Assembly: GCF_000521505.1 (NCBI RefSeq)
Contig: NZ_CP003915.1
Location: 2,728,001-2,792,000 of the forward strand
Direction of reading: 5' to 3'
DNA length: 64,000 nucleotides
Origin: Advenella mimigardefordensis DPN7
GTDB lineage: Bacteria; Pseudomonadota; Gammaproteobacteria; Burkholderiales; Burkholderiaceae_B
The stretch's first letter is position 1; the number at the start of each line of letters is the position of its first letter. Made by a program: the position numbers and the translations under genes. The notes beneath the pieces were generated by a model, which was given only the letters and a program-made list of their open reading frames with translations, searched no databases and was not told the DNA's origin. Shown piece by piece: positions 8,896 to 17,231 of this stretch.

Positions 8896-9882
8896 TCAAT
8901 AATTGGCACGCAAATCCATTCCACTGTACATAGAGGCAACCTGCTCTGCATAGCCATTGAATTTCAGGGTGGGCACCTTGGGATCAAAGAAACCGCCGCC
9001 AATGACACGCTCGTGCGATTGACTCCAGCGCGGATGCGGCACATCAGGGTTCACATTGGCATAAAACCCGTATTCCGACGAGGCGATCGCCACCCAACTG
9101 GTTTCAGGCATGGTTTCTGTGAGCACGATTTTGACCAGTGACTTGCCCGACTTGAAGCCGTACTTCCAGGGAACAATAATCCGCAGCGGTGCGCCATTCT
9201 GGTTAGGCAGACGCTTGCCATACAGGCCGAACGTAAGCAGCGTTAGCGGATTCATGGCTTCGTCCATGCGCAAGCCTTCCCGATAGGGCCACGGAATAAT
9301 GCGATCCCGCAGGCCTGGCATCGCCTCGGGCTGAGTGTCTGTCACAAACTGGACAAATTTTGCCTTGCTGGTGGGCTGCACCTGCTTGAGCAGCGCCGAC
9401 AGCGGATAGCCCACCCAGGGGATCACCATCGACCAGGCTTCAACACACCGCAGCCGGTACACCCGCTCTTCCTGTGGTGCCAGCTTAACCAGCTCGTCCA
9501 GATCGAAGGTACGCGGCTTTTCCACTTCGCCGCTCACCTGCACCTGCCAGGGTTCAACCCGCATTTTTCCCGAGTAATCCAGCGGATCGCCCTTGCCAGT
9601 CCCGAATTCGTAAAAATTATTGTAGGACGTAATGTCTTTTTCCGTCGTGAGCTTGCGATCAATTTTCGCAGCAGCATATTGCGGATTGGGCTGCATGCCG
9701 GCAATCGCCGGCAAAGTCTCGGCTGCACCGACTGTCTGGGGCAGCGTTGCGCCCAGACCCGCCAGTCCGGTGCCGGCGGCAATGCCCGCCATCTGTTGCA
9801 TCCATTGGCGCCTGGCCTGCCAGACCGGCTCGGGCGTGATCTGGGAAGACGGAATGCGGGGATAGCGCGGGCGTATAGACAT
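8896..9882 (-). CDS. msrP: Periplasmic protein-methionine-sulfoxide reductase, molybdopterin subunit MsrP
   Basis: MsrP (YedY) repairs oxidised methionines in periplasmic proteins with a molybdopterin cofactor. The 328-residue sequence has a twin-arginine export region ([11 protein letters not shown], Arg24-Arg25, followed by a hydrophobic stretch) and the sulfite-oxidase fold with molybdenum-ligand Cys146 ([10 protein letters not shown]). Length and motifs are normal. It is followed directly by msrQ. With msrB at 37103, the window encodes repair for both envelope and cytosol. Confidence 0.95.
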   Translation of the reverse strand: MSIRPRYPRIPSSQITPEPVWQARRQWMQQMAGIAAGTGLAGLGATLPQTVGAAETLPAIAGMQPNPQYAAAKIDRKLTTEKDITSYNNFYEFGTGKGDPLDYSGKMRVEPWQVQVSGEVEKPRTFDLDELVKLAPQEERVYRLRCVEAWSMVIPWVGYPLSALLKQVQPTSKAKFVQFVTDTQPEAMPGLRDRIIPWPYREGLRMDEAMNPLTLLTFGLYGKRLPNQNGAPLRIIVPWKYGFKSGKSLVKIVLTETMPETSWVAIASSEYGFYANVNPDVPHPRWSQSHERVIGGGFFDPKVPTLKFNGYAEQVASMYSGMDLRANY

Positions 9883-9949
9883 CGTTAACTCCGGTGGTTT
9901 GCAGACGCAAAAATGACGGCAAAAATAACGAATATCGCTATTTTGAAAT

Positions 9950-10615
9950 TTAGACAGCTATTTTTCGACAATGTTCCAGCAAAAATGCGTGTAATTGTTC
10001 CGGCGTATCCGCAATCAGCGTGGGTTTGCTGTCAATCAGCTCCTGTACGCTATGGGCTCCATAGGTAACGGCGATGCTGGCCATGCCGGCCGCATGGGCC
10101 ATTTGAATATCATGCGAGGTATCGCCCACCATCACCGCTTCTGCCGCAGGCACAAGCAGCTCGTCCAGAATTTCTTCGAGCATTCTTGGATGCGGCTTGC
10201 TGAATGTCTCATCTGCCGTACGGGTTGCATCAAAATACGCGCCCATTTTCATGCTGTCCAATACCCGATTCAGCCCGACACGACTTTTTCCCGTCGCAAC
10301 GGCCATCGGCACCCCTTCGGCTTTGAGCGCATCCAGCATGCCGATCACACCATCGAAAGTGCGTAAATCAGGATCCCTGAGCAGGTAATGGATGCGATAG
10401 CGCTCCAGGAACCGCGGCACTTGGGAGGCGGTCAGGTCGGGCACCACACGGTGCAATGCCTCATCAAGCGAAAGGCCGATTACCCAGCTGGCCTGCGCCA
10501 CATCCGGTACAGGAAACCCCATATCCCGACAGGCGGCCTGGATTGCCGCAACAATGGTATGAGTGGAATCCATAAGCGTTCCATCCCAATCGAATATGAC
10601 AAGCGAATAAGACAT
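9950..10615 (-). CDS. HAD-superfamily hydrolase (phosphoglycolate-phosphatase type)
   Basis: A 221-residue haloacid-dehalogenase-like phosphatase. Motif I is [10 protein letters not shown] at the N-terminus (Asp nucleophile), motif II ATGKSR near residue 110, and motifs III/IV include KPHPRMLEE and [17 protein letters not shown]. Proteins of this type next to rluC are common in beta- and gammaproteobacteria; the substrate is not established. Two ATGs are possible (10627 and 10615); the second is chosen because the usual family start is directly before the [10 protein letters not shown] strand and GGAAAATAGA precedes it. Confidence 0.87.
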   Translation of the reverse strand: MSYSLVIFDWDGTLMDSTHTIVAAIQAACRDMGFPVPDVAQASWVIGLSLDEALHRVVPDLTASQVPRFLERYRIHYLLRDPDLRTFDGVIGMLDALKAEGVPMAVATGKSRVGLNRVLDSMKMGAYFDATRTADETFSKPHPRMLEEILDELLVPAAEAVMVGDTSHDIQMAHAAGMASIAVTYGAHSVQELIDSKPTLIADTPEQLHAFLLEHCRKIAV

Positions 10616-10720
10616 TCTATTTTCCATAATGTGAAATCAGAAGAAGCTGCGGTGCAGATAAACAACGTAAATGGCGTTTCCTGCTGTGGCGCCGCCTGCG
10701 CCAGCAAACAGCACCCGTAA

Positions 10721-11671
10721 TCAGGAACCGGCCAGCCGCTCAAGCAACCGCTGACAAACGTCGGGCAGCGGTGCAGTCAGTGATAGCCGCTCCTGCGTCA
10801 GCGGATGCGGGATTTCCAGGGTATGCGCATGCAGAAACATACGAGCAAAGCCGCCCCGGGCAAAGGCCGCGCGGGTCTGGTCATTGCCATATTTCTCGTC
10901 CCCGACAATAGGAAAGCCGCTGGCGGCCAGGTGCACCCGAATCTGGTGAGTGCGCCCGGTGCGCAGCTCGGCTTTAACCAGGGTGTAGCGACCAAAACGC
11001 GCTTCCTTGCTGATAATCGTGTGCGCCGGTTTGCCATCGGGACGCACCCGCACCCGCCGTTCGCCATCGCGCGTCAGGTATTTTTCCAGCGGCAGCCGAA
11101 TATGCTGCCTATCGTTCACCCAGTCGCCCTCGACCAGCGCCAGGTAACACTTACGCCCGCGACTCTCTTTGAACATACCATGCAGGGCAACCAGCGCGGC
11201 GCGCTTTTTGGCAATAATCAGCAAGCCGGAGGTCTCTTTGTCCAGGCGATGCGCCAGCTCCAGGAACCTTGCCTCTGGCCGGGCAGCCCGCATCTGCTCG
11301 ATCACCCCGAAAGACACTCCGCTGCCACCGTGAACTGCGACGCCCGAGGGCTTATCGATCACAATTAACGCTTCATCCTCGTAAACAATCGGAAACTGAC
11401 CGGCCGGCACGACCCGTTTTTCGTCGGCGGCGGCCACCCGCAAGGGAGGAATCCGGACTTCATCGCCCTCTTTCACACGGTATTCGGCCTGCACCCGCCC
11501 CCTGTTAACCCGTACCTGCCCGCTGCGGATCGCCTTGTACAGATGACTTTTCGGCACGCCCTTGCATTCGCGAATAAGAAAATTATCGATGCGCTGACCG
11601 TCGGATCCGGCGTCTGCCCGCACCAGCCGGACCGAAAAAGTTGGTTTTTTATCAGAAGTTTGTTTGCACAT
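10721..11671 (-). CDS. rluC: 23S rRNA pseudouridine(955/2504/2580) synthase
   Basis: RluC converts three uridines of 23S rRNA to pseudouridine. The 316-residue protein has an N-terminal S4 RNA-binding domain (QRIDNFLIRECKGVPKSHLY) and the RluA-type catalytic motif AHRLDKETSG with its Asp nucleophile. It is divergent from rne, as in many proteobacteria. The ATG at 11671 is preferred; an in-frame start at 11791 would add 40 residues with no family resemblance. A TATAAG box lies about 25 bases upstream on the minus strand. Confidence 0.94.
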   Translation of the reverse strand: MCKQTSDKKPTFSVRLVRADAGSDGQRIDNFLIRECKGVPKSHLYKAIRSGQVRVNRGRVQAEYRVKEGDEVRIPPLRVAAADEKRVVPAGQFPIVYEDEALIVIDKPSGVAVHGGSGVSFGVIEQMRAARPEARFLELAHRLDKETSGLLIIAKKRAALVALHGMFKESRGRKCYLALVEGDWVNDRQHIRLPLEKYLTRDGERRVRVRPDGKPAHTIISKEARFGRYTLVKAELRTGRTHQIRVHLAASGFPIVGDEKYGNDQTRAAFARGGFARMFLHAHTLEIPHPLTQERLSLTAPLPDVCQRLLERLAGS

Positions 11672-11970
11672 ACTCAAAAGAGCCTTATAATTCGGAGACC
11701 ACAAAAAGACTGAATTAAAACCGTCCGGCGTTGAGAAACCCGTAGTCCAAGAAACTGCAAGCAGGTCTCCGCCCGTCAGCCAAATACGCATTGTACCGTC
11801 CTAACGTCAATCCGCTATCTGTATTTCAGTCTTTTGAGTGACTGGTTTATAAACATTGCGGCGCAAGTCGTATCTGTTATCAACGCGGCAGGCCATACAT
11901 CATCTGCCCACAGATACCACCGCCATTATGTTTATATGCGTACAGAATGAACGAAGCGCCCTGGTTTTTA

Positions 11971-12010
11971 TTTTGTCCTGACGGCACCGCAAGGAAACGG
12001 CAGGACAAAA
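11971..12010. repeat. Perfect 10-bp inverted repeat upstream of rne
   Basis: TTTTGTCCTG (11971-11980) and CAGGACAAAA (12001-12010) are exact reverse complements, 20 bases apart. No T-run follows on either strand, so it is not a simple terminator. In RNA it would form a stable stem in the proposed rne leader; as DNA it could be a protein-binding site. Confidence 0.8.
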
Positions 12011-12118
12011 CACAGAAGAATTCAACAATTGAAATTACATTACTCTGTTAATTTTCTGACTGGCTCTGCTGCACGTCGATACCCGACGGCAGATAGTCCA
12101 ACATAAAGCGCCCCCGAC

Positions 12119-12199
12119 CTCGCGCGGGATCCGCGCGAGTCAGTCGTCTGTTCTTACGTTTCACCAGTTATTCGTGGTGAGTGCAACGGTGTTCGTTGC
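12119..12199 (+). promoter_or_regulatory. Hairpin cluster in the rne 5' leader
   Basis: Three hairpins lie in a row before the rne start. The first has nine pairs, CTCGCGCGG with CCGCGCGAG and a GAT loop (12119-12139). The second pairs TCACCA (12161-12166) with TGGTGA (12175-12180). The third pairs GCAACG (12183-12188) with CGTTGC (12194-12199). In E. coli the rne leader folds into hairpins bound by RNase E itself, giving feedback control of its mRNA. The arrangement here suggests similar autoregulation, though the sequences are not recognisably homologous. Confidence 0.6.
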
Positions 12200-12224
12200 T
12201 CTCGTTTAACGGAGAAACTGCTCT

Positions 12225-15200
12225 ATGAAACGCATGTTATTCAACGCAACGCATCAAGAAGAATTACGCGTTGCGATTGTCGACGGCCAGAAACTGATCG
12301 ACATCGATATCGAAACCGCCGGCCGTGAACAACGCAAGGGAAGCATCTACAAAGGGGTCATTACACGTATTGAACCCGGGCTGGAAGCCTGCTTTGTCAA
12401 CTACGGTCACGACCGTCACGGTTTTCTTCCTTTCAAGGAAGTAGTCCGCAGCTATTTCAAGGAAGGCGTGGACGTGCGCAATGCACGTATCCAGGACGCC
12501 CTGTACGAAGGCCAGGAACTCATCATCCAGGTGGAAAAAGAAGAACGCGGCAATAAGGGCGCAGCCCTGACCACCTTCATTTCCCTGGCCGGCCGCTATC
12601 TGGTCCTGATGCCCAACAACCCCCGTGGTGGTGGCGTCTCGCGCCGCATCGAAGGTGAAGATCGTCAGGAACTGCGCGATGCCATGGAGCAGCTTGACCT
12701 GCCTTCAGGCATGAGCATTATTGCCCGCACCGCCGGTATCGGCCGCAGCGTTCCCGAACTGCAGTGGGATTTGAAGTACCTGCTGCAACTGTGGACCGCA
12801 ATCGATGCCGCCGCCAAAGACTATCCGGCACCCGTTCTTATTTATCAGGAATCCAGCCTGGTGATTCGCGCCATCCGTGATTATTTCTCACCGGATATCG
12901 CCGAAATCCTGATCGACACCGAAGCCATTACCCAACAGGCAACGGCCTTCATGCAGGACGTGATGCCTGACAACGTCAATCGCGTTAAACGCTATCAGGA
13001 CGATATTCCGCTGTTTTCGCGCTTCCAGATTGAACATCAGATTGAAACCGCGTATTCACGTACCGTCCAGTTACCCTCTGGTGGCTCTGTCGTTATTGAC
13101 CACACAGAAGCCCTGGTCGCCATTGATGTGAACTCGGCCCGCTCGACGCGCGGCGCCGATATCGAAGAAACCGCCATGCGCACCAACCTGGAAGCCGCCG
13201 AAGAAGTGGCCCGCCAGCTACGCCTGCGTGACCTGGGTGGTCTGATCGTGATCGACTTCATCGACATGGAGGACAACAAGAACCAGCGCGCCGTCGAACA
13301 AAAACTGCGCGATGCTCTGCACGTGGATCGTGCCCGGGTTCAGATGGGAAAAATTTCCCGTTTCGGCCTGATGGAACTGTCGCGTCAGCGCCTGCGTCCG
13401 GCCCTGAACGAAGGCTCACACATTACCTGCCCGCGCTGTAACGGCACCGGCGTTATCCGTGACGTTGAATCCAGCGCCCTGAATGTGCTGCGCCTGCTGC
13501 AGGAAGAAGCCATGAAGGAAAATACCGCTGCCCTGCACGCTCAGGTGCCAGTGGAAGTGGCCACCTTCCTGATGAATGAAAAACGGGCCGATATCGTCAA
13601 ACTCGAATCCCGACTGAGAGTCAATCTGGTCTTGATTCCGAACAAGCATTTCGAGACGCCACATCATCACATCGAACGCATTCGCTACGATGATTCCCGC
13701 CTGGATGACCCGAAAACCAGCATCGATTTGATCGAAGCACCGGAAACCACCGTTACCTGGGAATCCACCAAGGAAAAATCCGAACATAACGAACGTCCCG
13801 AAGCACTGGTCAAAGGCATTTCTCCGGATCAGCCGGCACCTAGCGCGATTAAACCGCAAGTCGCCGCGCAGCCTCAGGTGAGTGCCGCCGCCCCCAGCCT
13901 CGGTGGCATGTTCCAGAAAATTCTGTCCTGGCTGGCCGGCCCGAAAGTAGCCACACCGGCAGAACCGCAAAAAGACGAATCTGCGACTGAAAAAACCGGC
14001 ACACGCAATGCACGTAGCGGTTCCCGCAACGCTGCCAGCGGTGAACGGGGCGAGCGCGGTGGCCGCAATCGCCGTGGCGACAAACGCACATCGGCAAAAT
14101 CCGACGAAGACGGCGAAAACCGTCGTAATCCGCGCGGACGCCAGCGCAAGCAGGACGACAGTGACAACCAGGACAGCGTTGCCGACAGCAAAACGCCCGC
14201 CAGCGCCCAGGCGCAGGCAAACACCGCCACGGAAGACGGTGGTGGTCGCAGTCGTAACCGCCGAGGACGCGGCCGTAACCGCCGTAACAGCGGGGATGAG
14301 GCCGAAGTCACAGCAGCAACCGCTGTAACAACAGACAATACCGAACAGGTACAGACCGCAGCATCCGCCCAGGCCGAAACTGCTCCGGCACCTCGCCGTA
14401 GCCGTCAGGCCAGCACGGAAACAGCTGCTCGTCCGACGCCTCTGGAACAGGATCTGATTGACGACGATTCCGAAGAGGAAAACGATCGTACAACAGAAGG
14501 CGAAGATACCCAGACTGGTGAAGCTGAACCGCGTCGCCGCCGTCGTCGCAGCCGCCGTGGCCGTCGTCAGAACGATTCGGTAGAAACAGCAGATACCGAA
14601 AAAGCATCTTTCGTGCCCAATGAAGTGCTGCTCGCCACAGGCTCAGGCGTCGCTGCACAGGCTACCGAAGCAGCAGCCGAAGCAGCAGACAACGTGGCAG
14701 TCACAACGCCAGCGCAAAGCAATTCGGTATCTGACAATACCGCCACGCCTGCGCAAACCGATCTGTCAACTAAAGCACCCGCAGCCGCTGCCGCCGAGGA
14801 AGCACCCGCGACCGCAGCGCCCGCCGCTGATCATCCGGCAGCCGCCCTGGCGGAACAAGCGCCTGTTGTGTCCGAGTCTGTTGCAGAAACAACAGCTGTT
14901 GAAACGGCATCGGTTGAAACAACCCCTGTTGAAACTGCAAAGCCGGTTGAAGCAGCAACACCTGCGGAATCGGTAGAAACGGCAACACCCGCGGTTTCCG
15001 CTGAGACCGATGCAGCTCCGATAGCAGCAGCTGGCAACGTCGCTGCCACCAGGACGCCTGCCGAATCAGCAGAAAAAACGGTCGCTCAGGCTGATGCCCC
15101 TGTCGAACAGGCAGAGCCACAGCCGGTAACCGTAGCCGAAGAAGCAGCCGCGAGCGCAGAAGAGACAGCCGCCGGTGCTCAAGAGCCTACAACTGCAGTT

Positions 15201-15449
15201 GCAGCGCCCGCATCCGCTCCTACACCGGCTCCTGCCCCGGCGCCCGTCGTTGCTGAACCGGTGGCCGCCAACAAGGAAGTGCTCAAGGAAATCGTTTCCG
15301 GCGTTGGTATGGAGTGGGTAGAAACACGCCCAGGCCTGACCGAAGAAGCGCTGATGGCACCTCCTCCCAAACCGGCAGGACGACCTCGCAAGGCGCGTGC
15401 CCAGGTTCAGGCGGAACCGCTGGAAATCGTGGAAACGAGTAAAGAGTAA
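12225..15449 (+). CDS. rne: Ribonuclease E
   Basis: RNase E is the main endonuclease of mRNA decay and rRNA/tRNA processing and the usual degradosome scaffold. Of 1074 residues, about 1-510 form the catalytic half: S1 RNA-binding domain (about 37-120), the 5'-sensor/RNase H-like and DNase I-like regions with metal ligands Asp301 and Asp344, and the zinc-link Cys402 and Cys405 (TCPRCNGTG). The rest is low complexity: Arg-rich blocks around 590-780, then a long Ala/Val/Glu/Thr stretch with repeated VETA-like words, and a conserved-looking end. The ATG follows an ACGGAG site. Terminator and tandem repeats follow. Confidence 0.97.
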   Translation: MKRMLFNATHQEELRVAIVDGQKLIDIDIETAGREQRKGSIYKGVITRIEPGLEACFVNYGHDRHGFLPFKEVVRSYFKEGVDVRNARIQDALYEGQELIIQVEKEERGNKGAALTTFISLAGRYLVLMPNNPRGGGVSRRIEGEDRQELRDAMEQLDLPSGMSIIARTAGIGRSVPELQWDLKYLLQLWTAIDAAAKDYPAPVLIYQESSLVIRAIRDYFSPDIAEILIDTEAITQQATAFMQDVMPDNVNRVKRYQDDIPLFSRFQIEHQIETAYSRTVQLPSGGSVVIDHTEALVAIDVNSARSTRGADIEETAMRTNLEAAEEVARQLRLRDLGGLIVIDFIDMEDNKNQRAVEQKLRDALHVDRARVQMGKISRFGLMELSRQRLRPALNEGSHITCPRCNGTGVIRDVESSALNVLRLLQEEAMKENTAALHAQVPVEVATFLMNEKRADIVKLESRLRVNLVLIPNKHFETPHHHIERIRYDDSRLDDPKTSIDLIEAPETTVTWESTKEKSEHNERPEALVKGISPDQPAPSAIKPQVAAQPQVSAAAPSLGGMFQKILSWLAGPKVATPAEPQKDESATEKTGTRNARSGSRNAASGERGERGGRNRRGDKRTSAKSDEDGENRRNPRGRQRKQDDSDNQDSVADSKTPASAQAQANTATEDGGGRSRNRRGRGRNRRNSGDEAEVTAATAVTTDNTEQVQTAASAQAETAPAPRRSRQASTETAARPTPLEQDLIDDDSEEENDRTTEGEDTQTGEAEPRRRRRRSRRGRRQNDSVETADTEKASFVPNEVLLATGSGVAAQATEAAAEAADNVAVTTPAQSNSVSDNTATPAQTDLSTKAPAAAAAEEAPATAAPAADHPAAALAEQAPVVSESVAETTAVETASVETTPVETAKPVEAATPAESVETATPAVSAETDAAPIAAAGNVAATRTPAESAEKTVAQADAPVEQAEPQPVTVAEEAAASAEETAAGAQEPTTAVAAPASAPTPAPAPAPVVAEPVAANKEVLKEIVSGVGMEWVETRPGLTEEALMAPPPKPAGRPRKARAQVQAEPLEIVETSKE

Positions 15450-15504
15450 GCGTAGCGCGTAAAGTGCGGTGGCCTGTATCGGGTATGACGCAGGCCACGA
15501 GCTG

Positions 15505-15559
15505 AAAAAGCCCCTTGTCATTGCGCTGTATTTGCAGCGTGGCAGACAAGGGGCTTTTT
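15505..15559. terminator. Bidirectional terminator after rne
   Basis: A 15-bp perfect stem pairs 15505-15519 (AAAAAGCCCCTTGTC) with 15545-15559. Its loop holds a second hairpin, CGCTG (15524-15528) with CAGCG (15535-15539). The A-run on one side and T-run on the other make it active in both directions, serving rne and possibly also the Bug gene arriving from the right. Confidence 0.9.
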
Positions 15560-15560
15560 G

Positions 15561-15617
15561 CTTGTTATCCGTTTTTCTTGTTATCCGTTTTTCTTGTTAT
15601 CCGTTTTTCTTGTTATC
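15561..15617. repeat. 16-bp tandem repeat, about 3.6 copies
   Basis: CTTGTTATCCGTTTTT is repeated exactly three times (15561-15576, 15577-15592, 15593-15608), followed by a partial copy CTTGTTATC. It lies immediately after the rne terminator. Each copy ends in a T-run. It is a likely slippage locus and may vary in copy number between strains. Confidence 0.95.
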
Positions 15618-15759
15618 TGCTCGTATGCATATCGCATGCACCTTTTGAGCACCCGGTTTTTTTCCACATTCGCTGAACCGTGATAGGCAAAAATGCGGCT
15701 TATTGATCGCCACTCACGGCTCTATTCGGATTCTGGCTTTTTGAGCTGTATTTTTGGGG

Positions 15760-15775
15760 CTCCGGTTTACCGGAG
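15760..15775. other. Small hairpin at the end of the Bug gene
   Basis: CTCCGG (15760-15765) pairs with CCGGAG (15770-15775) around a TTTA loop, seven bases beyond the Bug stop codon. On the minus strand no T-run follows, so it may only protect the 3' end; the stronger terminator at 15505-15559 lies further on. Confidence 0.4.
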
Positions 15776-15782
15776 TCTGATT

Positions 15783-16742
15783 TTATTGCAGCGTGATATT
15801 ACCCGCCTTGATAACTTTGGCCCAATCTTCGCGTTCTTTGTCGGAATACGCTTTGAATTCGGCAGCAGACATAGGCATGATTTCTACGCCCAGCGCCTGC
15901 ACTTTTTTACTGACCGCATCACTTTCCAGCGTCGCTTTCAAATCTGTATCCAGTTTTTTCACGACATCTTCGGGCATGCCTGCCGGCCCGACCAGACCCT
16001 GCCAGGCATAGGCAACAAAATCACCGACCCCTTCCTGGGCCATGGTGGGCACATCGGGCAGCAGAGCCAGGCGCTCCGGCACAGTAACCGCCAATACCCG
16101 GACTTTACCTGCCCTGATATTGGGCAGAGACGAGCCCAAATCACCAAACATAAGATCCACCTGACCGCCGATCAGGTCCTGCAATGCAGGTGCGGCGCCT
16201 TTATAAGGCACATGCACGATATTGGTTTTCGTTAACTGTTTGAAGCGCTCAAGCGCCAGATGGTGCGGCGAACCGGGGCCGGCGGAACTGGCCGTCAGTT
16301 TACCGGGTTCTTTTTTGGCCGCTTCTATCAATGCATTCACGGTTTTATACGGAGAATTGGCCGGTACGGCCAATACCAGCGGAAACCGGGCCAACCCGCC
16401 GATATAGGTAAATTTCGAAGGATCATACGTCAGGCTTTTATACAACGACGGGTTGAAGGCGAGTGTGCCGGAATCAGCTGTGCCCACGGTATATCCATCG
16501 GGTTTGGCGCGGGCAATAGCCGATGCGCCAATGGCAGTACCGCCACCCGGCTTGTTCTCAATCACAATGGTTTGCCCCAGTGTTTTCTCCAGCGACGCAG
16601 CCACCGTTCGGGCGATGACGTCTGTACCACCGCCGGCAGGATACGGCACGACCCAGGTGACAGGGCCCTCAGGCCACGCAGCATGGGCTGCCATTCCAGC
16701 CAGACTCAGGGTAGCCGCAGACAGCCATTGTTTGATGTTCAT
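15783..16742 (-). CDS. Tripartite tricarboxylate transporter (Bug family) substrate-binding protein
   Basis: A 319-residue periplasmic solute receptor of the large Bug family, abundant in Alcaligenaceae. Residues 1-22 are a signal peptide ending AHA-A. The mature part begins with the family pattern VTWVVPYPAGGGTDVIAR, and the NKPGGGTAIGA and VPYKGAAPALQDL segments are typical. No TctA/TctB membrane partners are nearby, as is common for these orphans, and the ligand (often a carboxylate or aromatic acid) cannot be read. GGAG precedes the ATG. It may serve the substrate of the adjacent monooxygenase, which is inference. Confidence 0.93.
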   Translation of the reverse strand: MNIKQWLSAATLSLAGMAAHAAWPEGPVTWVVPYPAGGGTDVIARTVAASLEKTLGQTIVIENKPGGGTAIGASAIARAKPDGYTVGTADSGTLAFNPSLYKSLTYDPSKFTYIGGLARFPLVLAVPANSPYKTVNALIEAAKKEPGKLTASSAGPGSPHHLALERFKQLTKTNIVHVPYKGAAPALQDLIGGQVDLMFGDLGSSLPNIRAGKVRVLAVTVPERLALLPDVPTMAQEGVGDFVAYAWQGLVGPAGMPEDVVKKLDTDLKATLESDAVSKKVQALGVEIMPMSAAEFKAYSDKEREDWAKVIKAGNITLQ

Positions 16743-17050
16743 TTGTTATCTCCACTCGTAAGTTATTTTCTTGACCGCTTCATCTTGACCGCCTTCTGTT
16801 GACAGCCTCATGTTGACAGCGAATAGCGGGCTGTAACACAGCCTTCTGCTATCGCTGCTGCGTGCTTTCTGCTTTAACCACCTTGTACTGCCCCGGCACT
16901 GGGCTGTGTCACCTGCCGGTCCGGACTTTAATCGGATACGCCGAATGTATGCGCCGGTATTGCACAAAAGCCGCTGGAGCCATTTAACGGCTGCCGCATG
17001 CAGCCTGAATCATGCCACTGTGTGCGCTTTATGCCTAGTGGCGATTTCCA
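16743..17050 (-). other. Upstream region of the Bug gene
   Basis: 308 bp without a gene. Its main feature is a set of four 14-bp direct repeats (16771-16826) close to the Bug start. A perfect seven-pair hairpin overlaps its far end, at the stop of the DUF2783 gene. No clear sigma70 promoter stands out. Confidence 0.5.
16771..16826. repeat. Four 14-bp direct repeats with TTGAC core
   Basis: Units begin at 16771, 16785, 16799 and 16813, each opening TTGACCG or TTGACAG and continuing with variants of CYTCATG. The fourth matches only over its first nine bases. On the minus strand this gives four GTCAA words at an exact 14-bp spacing, from about 30 to 85 bases before the Bug ATG. It may be an operator array for the Bug gene or a local duplication. 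Confidence 0.85.
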
Positions 17051-17054
17051 CTAG
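17035..17054 (-). other. Hairpin across the DUF2783 stop codon
   Basis: CTAGTGG (17035-17041) pairs exactly with CCACTAG (17048-17054) around a six-base loop. The stop codon at 17051-17053 lies inside the stem. With no T-run after it, it may act as a 3' stabilising element or weak terminator. Confidence 0.5.
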
Positions 17055-17230
17055 CCGGACAGGGTTGCCTGATCGATCAGCCGGCAGATCACCTCCGAGT
17101 CACCGATTTGCTCGCTCATCAGCAAGGCCAGCCGCGTCAGCATCAGCGTACGACCCGACTCGGGGACCGAATCCAGGGCCTGGGCCAAATGATCATATAC
17201 CTGCTCCAGCGCTTGGGTCTGAATACTCAT
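17051..17230 (-). CDS. DUF2783 small protein
   Basis: A 59-residue, largely helical protein matching the DUF2783 family, which is known mainly as a small gene beside FAD-dependent aromatic monooxygenases. Function is unknown; a helper or stabiliser of the flavoprotein is possible. Its ATG at 17230 lies one base beyond the monooxygenase stop, and its GGAG ribosome binding site lies inside the end of that gene, so the two are surely co-translated. There is no signal peptide or metal-binding motif. Confidence 0.75.
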   Translation of the reverse strand: MSIQTQALEQVYDHLAQALDSVPESGRTLMLTRLALLMSEQIGDSEVICRLIDQATLSG

Positions 17231-17231
17231 A

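Larger units (their letters stand above)
11672..12224. other. rluC-rne divergent region and rne leader
   Basis: 553 bp with no supported gene. It contains the rluC promoter region and what is probably a long rne 5' leader. A plausible -10 box for rne is TATAAA at 11848-11853, which would give a leader of roughly 365 nt, similar to the long rne leader in E. coli; the -35 box is weak (TTTCAG, 18 bp upstream). Four inverted repeats lie between there and the rne start and are listed separately. Confidence 0.5.
15450..15782. other. rne-Bug convergent intergenic region
   Basis: 333 bp between two convergent genes. It contains a strong symmetrical terminator, a 16-bp tandem repeat and a small hairpin, each listed separately. 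No gene is supported. Confidence 0.6.

Noticed and set aside
14640..15260. Possible collagen-like or phase-variable repeat gene in the rne 3' half
   Set aside because: The Ala/Val/Glu-rich repeats are in frame with the RNase E catalytic domain and are the usual disordered C-terminal region.
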